DNA of 64,000 bases from Congeria kusceri (lineage: Eukaryota > Mollusca > Bivalvia > Myida > Dreissenidae). Of the stretch, positions 22,809-32,850 are shown in pieces. The first letter of the stretch is position 1. Each line of letters begins with the position of its first letter. Where the stretch lies: the NCBI GenBank assembly GCA_027627225.1, contig CM051032.1, positions 66,133,137 through 66,197,136 of the forward strand, given 5' to 3'. The notes beneath the pieces are model-generated. The model had not been told where the DNA came from. It did not search any database and was given only the letters and a program-made list of their open reading frames with translations. The position numbers and the translations under genes were made by a program.

Positions 22809-23068
22809 CAAAATCCTTCACTGATTGAATACTTTGTACAAAACATAGCCTTTAGTACCGGTAGTCAAAGTTGATTATATTGGTACTTGTGTAGTACATG
22901 TCGATTTACTGAACTATACAATAAAAGAAAACAGTGTTATAGCACTCGTTAGTTCACCGTCCTGTCTGCAAATGTTCTTTTGCTACACGATTGGTCGTCA
23001 TTTTAAAACTCCTATTCTACAATTTTCATCCAACGAAATCGTTTGCATATTTAATCTGTTGTGTTACG

Positions 23069-23170
23069 ATGCAAACCATGACGATGGAAATGGCGCAGCA
23101 AAGAGCCAAACTGGACGATTTGGAAGACGACGCACTGCTGTATTTCCTGAAAGAAGAACAGCCACCATGA
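23069..23170 (+). CDS. LDDLEDD tail exon (unit 2 copy)
   Basis: The frame TMQTMTMEMAQQRAKLDDLE then DDALLYFLKEEQPP stop is conserved with 39465-39575 and 50438-50545. Upstream, the frame differs between units because of single-base indels, so the 5' border is unresolved; here the AG before CAAATG seen in units 3 and 4 is CTG. A two-base deletion near the end relative to unit 3 shortens the C-terminus. Acidic residues plus LLYFL resemble KKDVENDDFLYFIEAA in the cytoplasmic exon at 57505-57755, so I infer an intracellular segment of the same receptor family. It matches no domain that I know. Confidence 0.5.
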   Translation: MQTMTMEMAQQRAKLDDLEDDALLYFLKEEQPP

Positions 23171-23822
23171 TTGTTAAGTGACGGTCAATAACAAAATCAT
23201 CAACCAATAATATTTACTTAATTTAATATATTTTAAAAATTGTGCGTAACTAGCCGAAGTGATTATGTAAATATTGCATAATTTTGTATGTTCATAACAT
23301 TATTTTTAACGTAATGATTATACGTGCCATTACGGCTTGTCATATTGTTGACGTTAAGTAAGGAGCTGAACGGTGATCCAATATGCTGCTTTACCGGAAG
23401 GACCATTAGATAATTTGAACCTTATATAATTAGATGCTCGAAACAAAACATTATGCAACATTTAGTAGCTGGCATATGTAGAAATTACCCCATACGAGAT
23501 ATATGTTTACATAATGTTTGCAAGCCTACGTTCAAGACGAGAGTTGTAGCATCTCATTAAAACAGATTTATAACAGATTGTCTAGAGCAGATAGTGCAAG
23601 AAAAACTAGTTAAATATGGATATACAATTGTGCTCAATATATATTGATATATTTTATCAAATTATTTTAAAATATAAATTACTTATCACATTTGGAAATG
23701 TGAACATATATAAAACGTCTTATACATTATATATTGTATAATGATATATTGAGAGATTAAAATATGTTCACAGGTCTGATTACCGTGGCCTATACTGTCT
23801 AACTCCGCCCTTCTCAATACAG

Positions 23823-23936
23823 AAGTGCGTATCCGAGGCGCTGGAACGCGAGACGGACCGACGGGAGTCCCGACGGGCCCCGGGGCGTTGTGAGGCCGCC
23901 GTCGTCGCTGAACACACGCTCATCGCACAATTGTAA
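23823..23936 (+). CDS. GC-rich KCVSEALER tail exon (unit 2)
   Basis: An acceptor TTCTCAATACAG precedes KCVSEALERETDRRESR then RAPGRCEAAVVAEHTLIAQL. It can stop at TAA 23934-23936, or splice at CAATT|GTAATG (23932) in phase 2 into the exon at 24493, giving ..AQL-EYLHPK. It is strikingly GC-rich against an AT-rich background. Compared with units 3 and 4, many differences fall at third positions of this frame, which supports coding selection. Highly charged, R/E-rich, no membrane segment: probably cytoplasmic tail. Function unknown. Confidence 0.6.
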   Translation, partial: KCVSEALERETDRRESRRAPGRCEAAVVAEHTLIAQL

Positions 23937-24492
23937 TGTTTGGATAACAGTTTGTTCAAAACTAGTCAAAGCGTTTCTTTACGCCGTGTTTAGTTATCTA
24001 TTTACATTGAGCGTTTCAGGCAGTTTTGTTTGAATAATTTTGAACCGGTAGTATCTCAATCCATGCGAGTTTAGTTTATATCCTTTTAGGCAATGTTAAA
24101 CATGTAGTACCCTATGCGATAACATACACGTACTTGGAGTACTAACTTAAAGTCTTTGACAATAAGTCACGTTCACTGACATTATATCATTGACATGTTA
24201 CCTGTAACTAACATGGTAATTGTGTGTAAGTTCAAACATGTATTGTATTATTTTATTATTTATATACATATAATAAACATCATTCATTGATTGTAACATT
24301 TACCACAAACATATTGTCACGATCATGTTTGTTTTGTCAAGAAGTACATCTCAGAGGTATTCCACTTGTTTATTTTCATCTCATTCTACGACGTATTCAC
24401 ACTTAATTGCAATATTTAATTCCAGTTTGCTAAGCTAAATCTACACTGTATATTTCGGCGTTTTTCTTGCCTGTGTTCCTTACTATTGATAG

Positions 24493-24595
24493 AGAATATC
24501 TGCACCCAAAGCGTGCGAGTGCTTCACAGACAGCGCGAAACATGCATCGAAAACGTATCTACCTAGTGGAAAGGCAATCACGAACAGCACTGAAT
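24493..24595 (+). CDS. Basic tail exon (unit 2, intact version)
   Basis: A pyrimidine-rich tract ending GATAG precedes an open frame EYLHPKRASASQTARNMH then RKRIYLVERQSRTALN, and a consensus donor AAT|GTAAGT follows. Phases fit on both sides: phase 2 from the KCVSEALER exon and phase 0 into the exon at 24711. Units 3 and 4 carry the same exon with a stop or frameshift and a GTTAAG donor. The peptide is very basic. This is the only copy whose three consecutive tail exons can be joined without a break. Confidence 0.55.
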
Positions 24596-24710
24596 GTAAG
24601 TATAAGAGTGTATATCAATAATGTTGGGTGAGGCGCAGTATGCGTTGGTTTATCTATTAGCTTAATGGGAATACTAATGAAATCATTTATAAATTATTAT
24701 TTTCTTACAG

Positions 24711-24749
24711 AAAACTAAACATTTGGTTGATGTTGACTATTCAGCATGA
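24711..24749 (+). CDS. Short terminal exon KTKHLVDVDYSA (unit 2)
   Basis: TTATTATTTTCTTACAG is a strong acceptor; the frame gives KTKHLVDVDYSA and stop. It corresponds in position to DRRENKHVVV (15274) and ERREVKHVVV (44072). It would end a transcript form different from one using the exon at 25653. Confidence 0.5.
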   Translation, partial: KTKHLVDVDYSA

Positions 24750-24820
24750 AAATCAAACGATAAGCAATTGCCGCGAAAATAGGGATCCAGCGAGAACGTA
24801 GATTCCGACTATAAAATGAA

Positions 24821-24972
24821 AATAATACTAATGATGATTATGATGATGATGATGATGATTTAAATAATAATAATAATAATAATGATAATAATAATACTAA
24901 TAATAATAATTCTAATAATAATTGTTATAATAATAATAATTGTAATAATAATTGTTATTGTAATAATAATAG
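24821..24972. repeat. ATG/TAA trinucleotide microsatellite
   Basis: A GAT/ATG run is followed by a long imperfect run of AAT/TAA with GTT interruptions. It is low-complexity and probably variable in length. Confidence 0.95.
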
Positions 24973-25252
24973 TTTTAACAAGTTTCTACCATTTTTTCAT
25001 TCAAAGGGATATTCAAACAATAAGTATTAGTGCGTAATGTTGGGTAAGGCACCCATTAGTGTATACCCTGTGCTTAATTCGGATATTGCTCTATACTGAA
25101 GCAATCGTAATTTTCTGGTAATTGAAATACTATAATAATTTATGTGACTAAAATATTGCTAAATAATTTTATAATTTAGTGATGGCGACTTCCAAAGGAG
25201 TTGTTATGTCATACAGCATGTATAACGTGCTGGGTGTAAACATTCATTTTCA

Positions 25253-25582
25253 CCTTACCTTTTACTGTTTGTTTTTAAGGCTCTCATAGTGTTGTATTCA
25301 GTCATACAGAGAATCTTCATTTACCTATATATAGGAGGACTATTTACCATGTGCAATGATTTTCGTCGAAGTGTAAGCGTCCGAAAATAGAAGCGTTGAA
25401 CAGTTTTTGTGTAAACCCTTACCTTTTACTGTTTGTTTTTAAGTCTCTCATAGTGTTGTATTCAGTCATACAGAGAATCTTCATTTACCTTATATATAGG
25501 AGGACTATTTACCATGTGCAATGATTTTCGTCGAAGTGTAAGCGTCCGAAAATAGAAGAGTTGAACAGTTTTTGTGTAAACC
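25253..25582 (+). repeat. Recent 165-bp tandem duplication
   Basis: The block from CCTTACCTTTTACTGTTTG to GTTTTTGTGTAAACC at 25253-25417 is repeated at 25418-25582 with only a few differences, so it is recent. It contains GTATTCAG and a CAGTTTTTGTGTAAACCC end and sits just before the terminal exon at 25653. Confidence 0.9.
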
Positions 25583-25652
25583 CTGTGCCCGCCCAACACA
25601 TTTTGCATATGTTCACTTTCCATACACCAGACCTATTTTCTCTCCTACATAG

Positions 25653-25949
25653 CAAAATCACAACTTTGTTGGATGTCCTGCTAGTACCACGATACGAACA
25701 ATTATGTACAGGACAAAGTCATACACGTCCATTAAAGGCACCATGTCTAGAACGTATGAACACTCTTGTTCGCCGTATATCCGCATTGGTGTATACTATA
25801 ATAATAATGAATATAAGAATAATAAAACTCCAGAGAAATCACCAGGAGAGAAACCCTTATTAACATCCACTGGTCATTTATTAAAGGCAAGTGACGAATT
25901 GCCTATACAATACAGTAAATACGCACAATACTTGGAAACACACAAGTAG
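25653..25949 (+). CDS. Terminal cytoplasmic exon, tyrosine-rich (unit 2)
   Basis: A textbook acceptor (ACCTATTTTCTCTCCTACATAG) ends at 25652, and the frame from 25653 is open for 98 codons to TAG. It begins QNHNFVGCPASTTIRTIMYR, continues through SYTSIKGTMSRTYEHSC, SPYIRIGVYYNNNEYKNNK and PEKSPGEKPLLTSTGHLLKA, and ends IQYSKYAQYLETHK. Eleven tyrosines, including SPYIRI (fits the ITIM pattern S/I/V/LxYxxI/V/L) and YYNN (YxN, a Grb2-type SH2 pattern), point to a phosphorylatable signalling tail. There is no membrane segment. A transposon begins 150 bp downstream, so the natural 3' UTR may be displaced. Motif matches by chance are possible. Confidence 0.6.
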   Translation, partial: QNHNFVGCPASTTIRTIMYRTKSYTSIKGTMSRTYEHSCSPYIRIGVYYNNNEYKNNKTPEKSPGEKPLLTSTGHLLKASDELPIQYSKYAQYLETHK

Positions 25950-27417
25950 TTAGATTGTTTACCATTCAACACATCAAAGATCGGTATTTGTTTAGTTGAT
26001 TTGTATATCGTCTTGTTGAATGTTATTTGTTCGCCTGTTTGAACATTAACGTCTAATTCTTTGAGTAAACATTAGAATACATACAAATCATTTTTAGTAC
26101 ATATGTGACGCAGTCAGCGAAAACGAGTCCTGTGGCGGTAACGACTTTATCGAGAAAAAACGAGATTAACATTTCTACACGATTTTCTCCAATTATTTCC
26201 TTGTTTAATTAAGCGTGCATGTCATTAATATGCAGTGACTTCGATAGAAAATGTAATACGTAACAAACTTAATCTCTTTATCCCTGAAATATTGCGATAT
26301 CAATAAATGTAACTGTTTTGTAACCAGTTTATTAGGGTAATTTCCCCAGAGCGGAAAATGTCGTTGGTCGCCATTTGTGTAAACAATGTTATTTTGATAT
26401 CGGAAATGTCCTTGTTTTTTCAGTTAATTTTAACATAAAAACTGTATTGTTGGACTTTATACATGGAATACCAATTTCAACAGGTACGTATGGCATTTTC
26501 TGTTGTTTTCATTGTTTATCTATCGAATTATTTGCCTTTTCCATGTAAAAATTATCAGGAGAGTTTGACCCGGAAGTAATTTTGTCAGACAATATATTCA
26601 AGTGGCGGCAATTTCAAATTGTAATTTCTTAATAAAATAATGTTAAAAACTCACATACATAGTATAAGTGAAATAGTTTTGATAAGAAAATTTTGCAAAT
26701 TCTTTACTTTTTATTTCTAAAATGCGAACATAATTATGCCATTAAATGTTAATGGAAGTCTTCAAGACATTATTAATGTAATTTGCATTTGTTTGATATA
26801 CACTAACTCATGCCAGCACATTTTTCGCACTTAAAAATTATGTTTTTGCATGACTAATTTTTTAAAATTGTCATTGAAACCAATTTCATGTATAATTATT
26901 AGTATTAACAATAACAATTGGTAAAGAAACTTTACTGAATAAACAAACTTAAAAAAAAGAGCAAGTTGTATTCTTCTAGATGTTCTTATGGTTTGTGAAT
27001 TTTGATCGGCTGGCTCATAGCAGGTACCCTAAGAAGCCCAGACAGTTGCACTGTTTCTTATATCATAGGCCGATTGTTTTTTAAGAGCATTGAATGAATT
27101 TAAGGCATGGCCTGATTGACCCGCCTCATTGCTTTGTAACTGTAAGGTCATTTTACCAACCAAAATATAAAACAATACAAATGTCTGCAGGAGTTTTTAC
27201 TACTTGAAATAGTATTTAATCATAACATGAGTACAGAAACTTAAAAAAAAAAATTTGAACTTGTTAATATTTAGTTTTGTTGCAATTTTGATATGTGCTG
27301 TGTTTAGAAATTAGGTTAATGTAATGTTCAGACAACTTTTAGGTTGGCTGAATCCACCAGAAAGAAGGTGTCTGTGATGCAACAGCAAAAACTATATTTG
27401 TTTTATTTGTTTTTTAG

Positions 27418-27607
27418 AGAAGCAAGTGTTTTATCTTGCATATGAAGGCTTGGCGCCAGGAAAATGGGCCCACCCAGCTATAAGCTTCCTTCGCCCTTAA
27501 ATACTATGGTCTTGGTGAGAGGTATGCTCAATTCCACTGCAACAACTGTGATGGACAGAATAAACATAATACTGTCCTGGTCTATGCTGTGTGGAGAAAA
27601 TTGACAG
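27418..27607 (+). pseudogene. DNCxGQNKNN-family protein, exon 1 (broken)
   Basis: After TTTTTTAG the frame reads KQVFYLAYEGLAPGKWAHPA then ISFLRP and a stop; one base over, it continues LKYYGLGERYAQFHCNNCDG then QNKHNTVLVYAVWRKLTG and a donor (ACAG|GTAGGT). I recognise the large uncharacterised invertebrate protein family with HCDNCxGQNKNN followed by GHTKF.PDW; I believe current databases label it DUF7869, unverified. The arrangement of D, N, K and H residues is compatible with an RNase H-like fold, but that is speculation. A frameshift inactivates this copy, and the usual D of DNC is N. Confidence 0.7.
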
Positions 27608-27831
27608 GTAGGTATTCTGCCTTAAAATGCTTCTAGGTATACATAATTCATATACATTTCACATGTTATTTTCTTTTTGACACTGGGATGATTTAATTTA
27701 TTACCATGGACAATGTGCACATTTTCCACATTGTTTAAAAAACAGTTCCAGAGCCTAATGTATTTAACAGACTATCTTCATTTGGTGGATCCTCTATCTT
27801 AAAATTGCTATCTTTAATTTATATTTGAAGG

Positions 27832-27949
27832 AATACACTAGGGGATCGAATACTCCTTGATGCTGGCAGGCCACACCAAGTTATCAAGTGACTGGCATTT
27901 TTGGCTTTGGGAAAACAAATAGCGACATATGGATGCTGTAACCATGCAG
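27832..27949 (+). pseudogene. DNCxGQNKNN-family protein, exon 2 (broken)
   Basis: From 27860 the frame gives MLAGHTKLSSDWHFWLWENK, an in-frame stop, then RHMDAVTMQ and a GT donor. MLAGHTK..SDW is the second conserved block of the family, expected soon after the first. A possible third piece at 28.24-28.34 kb (DAATTVMKSCRYDHNMPHW) is less certain. Together with exon 1 this is a decayed coding region inside the 3.93-kb element. Confidence 0.65.
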
Positions 27950-30900
27950 GTATTATGAACTATGAACCGAGTATTATTCCACATATTAGTTGATCATGTC
28001 ACCGAATTACAGAAACCACACCGAGCTTGAGAGATTAATCTGATGATGAATGCCATAAGAAATCCATACTATATGTACATTTTAATTAAACAACACATCT
28101 ATTAAGGACTTGATAGTTAATGAATGACATTTAATTATATTATATTATGTTTAAATGTATGACCTATAATTACAAAAAATCACGAGGGATTATTGTTTAC
28201 AAAAGAATACCGGTACTTGTACTGTACTATTTATACAGGACGCAGCCACAACAGTCATGAAGTCGTGCCGGTATGACCATAATATGCCACATTGGGTTTC
28301 TTCAGTAGAATGTAGATGCACGTCGTGTTGATAGCTTACTGATGGTCCTCAGGTAAAAGTAAAATGTGGGGAAGCCAGGTGTCAACCTTCAGACTGATGC
28401 AATGGCGAACCAAATATTTGGACCAGGTTTCAACGTTTGTCTTCAGAAAGGCGGTGGTATCTCCATGATGAAATCTGACAGTTTTGTCGTACAACTGTTG
28501 CTAACCTAGTTCCTAAATGGGATCATCAAAGACAAAAATGAACGTGTTGAATGTTTGTTTTAATGTGTACACAGTCAATAAAGTTTGATCATAACTGGAC
28601 GAAAGGGATGCGTTTTTCCATAACTGTTAATCTTAACAAAAGCTCAAAAATTCATGTTAATTTGACCAGGGCTCTATTCACAAAGCTCTATAGGGAAAAC
28701 CTAAGTTTTTGTAGTCTATGGAGGTTTCATGAAGAAGTCTTTTTATATTTAAATGTTTTAAACTAGTAAAAATTGCTTAGGTGTTTAGTATTTGACGATT
28801 TTGTAAACAGAAATAATGAACACATGTATAACACATAAGTACTATTTAAGATTTCCCGTAGGAAATTTTGAATACTGGCCCAGTTCATGTACCAGTATCT
28901 TATTATACTCTATTACATGTATCTTGTTTTCATGTGGACAAAACCTAAGTATTTTAAAATTGGATAAGTTTTAGTTGTTATTTGTAATGATGAAGATTTA
29001 TTTACCTCTTTTTCTTACAAACTCAAATGTTTAAGTATTATGTGATGGGTGATTGTTCTAGTGTTGTCAAGTTTTATTAAATGATGCTAGTAACTTTTTG
29101 TTTGATTTTTTAACCTACTGTTTAAGGATGTAAGTAACACAACATTATATTGTTAATTTTGTTCATGTGTTTGATATTCAATTAAACAATACTAGTGTAC
29201 TTGCTAAAACTATAAAGGTTGTTTTTATAACACATGCGACATGCATTACTTAAATCATTATTGCATGTTTGTTTGTTATACTGCCCCATTAGCCTCTAAA
29301 ATGCTGTTGCTATGGAGACAGTTACTGTATTCAACAATGTGTGCATTGAATGAAATGAATCTTATGCATCATCTGTAGTGTGCATATTAAAAAGAAGTAT
29401 ATTGGCCGATAGAAACAAATATTATGGATATCATATAGGTAACACAGTTTATTATTATGAAACCTACATACAAGTAAATTGATTCCAACAGGTTTGTAAA
29501 GATATTTCATGCCAGTGCCATTATCACAAACAATGTACTTTTATAAGCTCTAAATAGGACACTAATATGCAAATACAATGTGTTCACAAAGATTTTGGTA
29601 AAATAATTAAAATTGGTAATGTGCACTCAGTTTTTAATCTAAATAACTCTTTTTTCTAATTTTGTTAAAATTGAAACTGTGTTTTGAAACATTTTTTGTA
29701 ACAATGTGAGGACAAAATGAAAAATAATTATTTATTTTATACAACTGTAGTATAGTCTTTGATAATAGTGTTGTCATTGTGTATTGTTTGTATATCAATA
29801 TAAGTAATATAAGTGTACTTTTTTGTTCTTATTTTTGCACAAAATATGACATTTTGTATTAAACGGTGGTATTACGTTTCTGGCAATATCTCAAAAAATA
29901 AAAATGACAGAAGCATAATTTTTTCAATGTTTTATTTCTTAAAGATAGTACTAAATGAAAATGTAAAAAACTGAAAATGTGACCTTTCATCCATAGGACC
30001 CATTTTTGCAGCACAGGTCACATATGTATGTTTGGAACACTTATTAATGTAGAATACAGTCATCCCATTTTGTTGATAAAATGCCAGGTGCATGCAGTAT
30101 CTGTTCATATATCTTCGGATAGAGCAATATAAAAAAAAGACATCTTATATACGTATGCCAAAATATTCAGATGCTTTGTAAGAATTATTATGTAAAGGCA
30201 GTTGCTGCGCAAAAATAAGGACGAATGATCTTTGTACGTGGAATGACGAGTAGACAAACATGTAACTCTATGACTACTCAATTTAATTGGTGGAAGTCAA
30301 ATTGGTTGAAGCGGTTGTTGGTTAATGGTTAATATAGAGTATAAGAATGGAACAGACAGATTTTTTACTTATGAGGATTGGCAAAATAAATAAATCCTTG
30401 GAATTCTGAATATGTATAGCAGAACCACTTTTTAGATGTAGCACAACAATATAGAATCGGTATATTAAGCGAATATTCTAAACTCACTTGACGACGTTGA
30501 ATTAAATTTGTTATCATAAAAAGCGAAGAGTTACGGATGTTCAAGTAAGATGTCGGGATTTGCTGGCACATACATGTTTTTGCACTGTGCATTCAAATTT
30601 GCAATATCGAAGCAGCTCGGTCCCAATGATTGGGACTGTAATTAAATCCCAACAGAAATGCTATAAAGTATGTCGGGGTTGCTAAGAAAAGGGCACTAAA
30701 ATACGGAATCTCGTCCAATACATCATCAACAATTTACAATCGGGTTTTGCTACCTGTAGATGTTTCCACAATTGATAATCATATAGGTCTTAATTAAGTG
30801 TTTTGTAATAAAGTTACTCTTTTATATTCGCATTTTAACATAGCTTAACATAGCTTATTCAACTAGCATGTTGTTAAGTTGTTAATTACTCCTTTAACAA

Positions 30901-31344
30901 TAGCTGAGAAAGCGTTTAAAATATAAGGAGCAAGATTAGAAATGTATAACATCAGCTATCTAATCTCCAACATCATTACTTCCAAACAATAATGGCATAC
31001 CAGCGCTAATAAAGAAATGTTTTTTTTTAGAGTCGTACAATGTTTCTTGATAAATTGCTATCATATGAAATGTGACTGGTATTAGATTATCATTCCAGCT
31101 AAATAAGTACATTGATATATACCCTGGTCTAGTAAGTTCTACGTGGCATTTGTCCTGGATAACGTTAAAATAATATCCGCCTATTTACACGCTCTTGTAA
31201 CAGAAACATGGACTATATGTATGTAAGAGATGTAATGTATTTTTGGCTGTTTGCGCATAGGGTGTTGAAATGCAGTATTGATGGTTTTCTAGATAAGATA
31301 ATAACACTTTTTACTTGTATTAAAACTCAGTTTTTAGTTTCTTT

Positions 31345-31720
31345 TTAGCTCACCTGAACAAGAGCTATTGTTATAGGGGGACCTCTCCTGCGTCGTCCGG
31401 TCTGTAGTTCGTCGTCCGTTGTCCGTATGCTTGCTTCATTTTTATTCAATCTTTACATAACTGGTGTATGACAATAGATTGCTTTTTCCCAACAAAGTGA
31501 CTTCATTTTCATCCAACTTGGCCTAAGTTTGTGTGTGATCATAACATCTCAGCTGAAGCCAACAATGGACCAGATCAGGCTACACACATGAGTAATTGCC
31601 CCTTGTTTGCGAAAAAAAACTTGCACAGTTTGAATGTGACCATACGATCTCAGGCGAATTCTAATATATGAAGGGTAGATGGGGCTCACTTTTACGGAAC
31701 AAGCATAACGAGACAGCAAG
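31345..31720. repeat. AGCTCACC-headed interspersed repeat (unit 3)
   Basis: TTTTTAGCTCACCTGAACAAG, then a CGTCGTCCG..CGTCGTCCGTTGTCCG tract and units with AAAGTGACTTCATTTTCATC, GATCATAACATCTCAGCTG and ACAATGGACCAGATC. It is the same family as the 22.44-22.81 kb and 16.74-17.44 kb repeats, in opposite orientation to the former. The orthologous copy in unit 4 is at 45.10-45.56 kb. Confidence 0.75.
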
Positions 31721-31907
31721 CAAGACCTGACATTTGAACAGCTGTCGCCATGATAGTTCCCAACTATCAGCTTTAAAAATCTTCATCCAAAACTGCCTAG
31801 GAAGAGTTGGATACGAGGGTAGAGAAATGGACTAGTACCAGGGTCCCTACATTTTAATGACAAGGAGCTTATTGTTCGTTTTTGAGAACCGAAGGAACAA
31901 AAGAAAC

Positions 31908-31971
31908 ATGTCAATTGATAAGTTGAAAACACTTATGGCGTACATTTTCATAACAATTTTAGACTGTTGGC
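31908..31971 (+). pseudogene. Signal-peptide exon split by an insertion (unit 3)
   Basis: ATG at 31908 gives MSIDKLKTLMAYIFITI, the same exon as unit 4 45766-45835. After 31971 the sequence enters the 0.85-kb dispersed element. The end of the exon and its donor context (TGTCACAACT|GTAAGG) reappear at 32859-32868. The insertion destroys the signal peptide in this unit. Confidence 0.65.
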
Positions 31972-32850
31972 GGAAGCCAACTGTCTGTTGAGAGGGTAAT
32001 TCCAAAACAGGTATAGCGGAAAACTTCTTTTCTTTGCAGGCTAATGGTCAGTAAATTGAAACCAGAAAGGGTCCTTCTTCAAAACAGCAAAATTTCACAC
32101 CCGTTTTCTTAATCATTTAAGATAATGTATGTATTATAATGTGTATATCATGTGATTTATTACAATTACAGTTTGTAAAAAAGGTCAATTTATAAAACAT
32201 GTAACTTGAAACTAATGAAACCCCTACTTTTGCTATTTACTTGTATGTAACCGAAATATTCAACTGAGTGTCCTGGAATAAGACAACCAAATTAATGCGC
32301 TACATCGGTTATTTTTGACTCGTTGCGAAAGTGTTTTTTCTTGTTACCAATTGTTACCAATTCTCATTCTGAATATTTTGACAACGAATAGCTGCAATTT
32401 ATTAATTTTAAACTGTACTATAGAAAATCGAGAGCTTGAGTCGTATGATCTATTTTCACTCAGTAGGCTACGAACAAAGATTTATAAATAAACATGTTTA
32501 TTTATAGAACTTTGGCTATGAAGCACTAACAATTGGTGCTCCTAATTACTACGCTTCATCGGTTATTCTTTTTCGTTGCAGATTCACTTGTTAACTGGCA
32601 TGTATACGTTTTCGTTTGCATCGTTTACATAAGTTAATAAGCTGAAATAAAATAGTTTTTCGTTACTTACACATTACTTTTCATTACGATGTCGTATTCT
32701 ATTGAATAAGAAGTAACATTATAAAGTTTTAAGGTGGGAAATTGAACTCAAACGATTGTTTCCTTTTTAGCAAAATGCACTCATAATTCATGTGCTTTAA
32801 GTTTCTTTTTGTCGCCAACAATCTTTCTACGCTGTCAGCGTTTTCCTTTT
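31972..32850. mobile_element. Dispersed 0.85-kb element, unit 3 copy
   Basis: The ends are GACTGTTGGCGGAAGCC and GTCGCCAACAATC, and the body matches 7547-8347. Unit 4 is uninterrupted at this point (45.81-45.84 kb), giving an empty site. It has no reading frame of note. It is probably a non-autonomous DNA element, with the right border uncertain by about 30 bp. Confidence 0.7.

Larger units (their letters stand above)
17700..25970 (+). repeat. Duplicated unit 2
   Basis: It shares ordered anchors with units 3 and 4: the CATCAGCTAT/TTCTTGATAAATT block at 18.4-18.5 kb, the CAAATTGCCAATCC block at 20.3 kb, the GAAGCGCCAAGATTCCAAGGTAAT block at 21.7 kb, and tail exons at 23.1, 23.8 and 24.5 kb. 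It is more diverged than units 3 and 4 are from each other. No signal or ectodomain exon was found. Confidence 0.75.
26100..30026 (+). mobile_element. 3.93-kb DNA transposon, inverted ends, TA flanks
   Basis: The left end CATATGTGACGCAGTC..AAAACGAGTCCTGTGG and the right end, read inverted, CATATGTGACCTGTGC..AAAATGGGTCCTATGG share about 28 of 36 positions. TA stands immediately outside both ends (26098-26099 and 30027-30028). Inside is a broken gene of the DNCxGQNKNN/GHTK protein family at 27.42-27.95 kb. It lies between units 2 and 3. The superfamily is not one I can name; the ends and a two-base duplication fit a cut-and-paste element. Confidence 0.65.
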
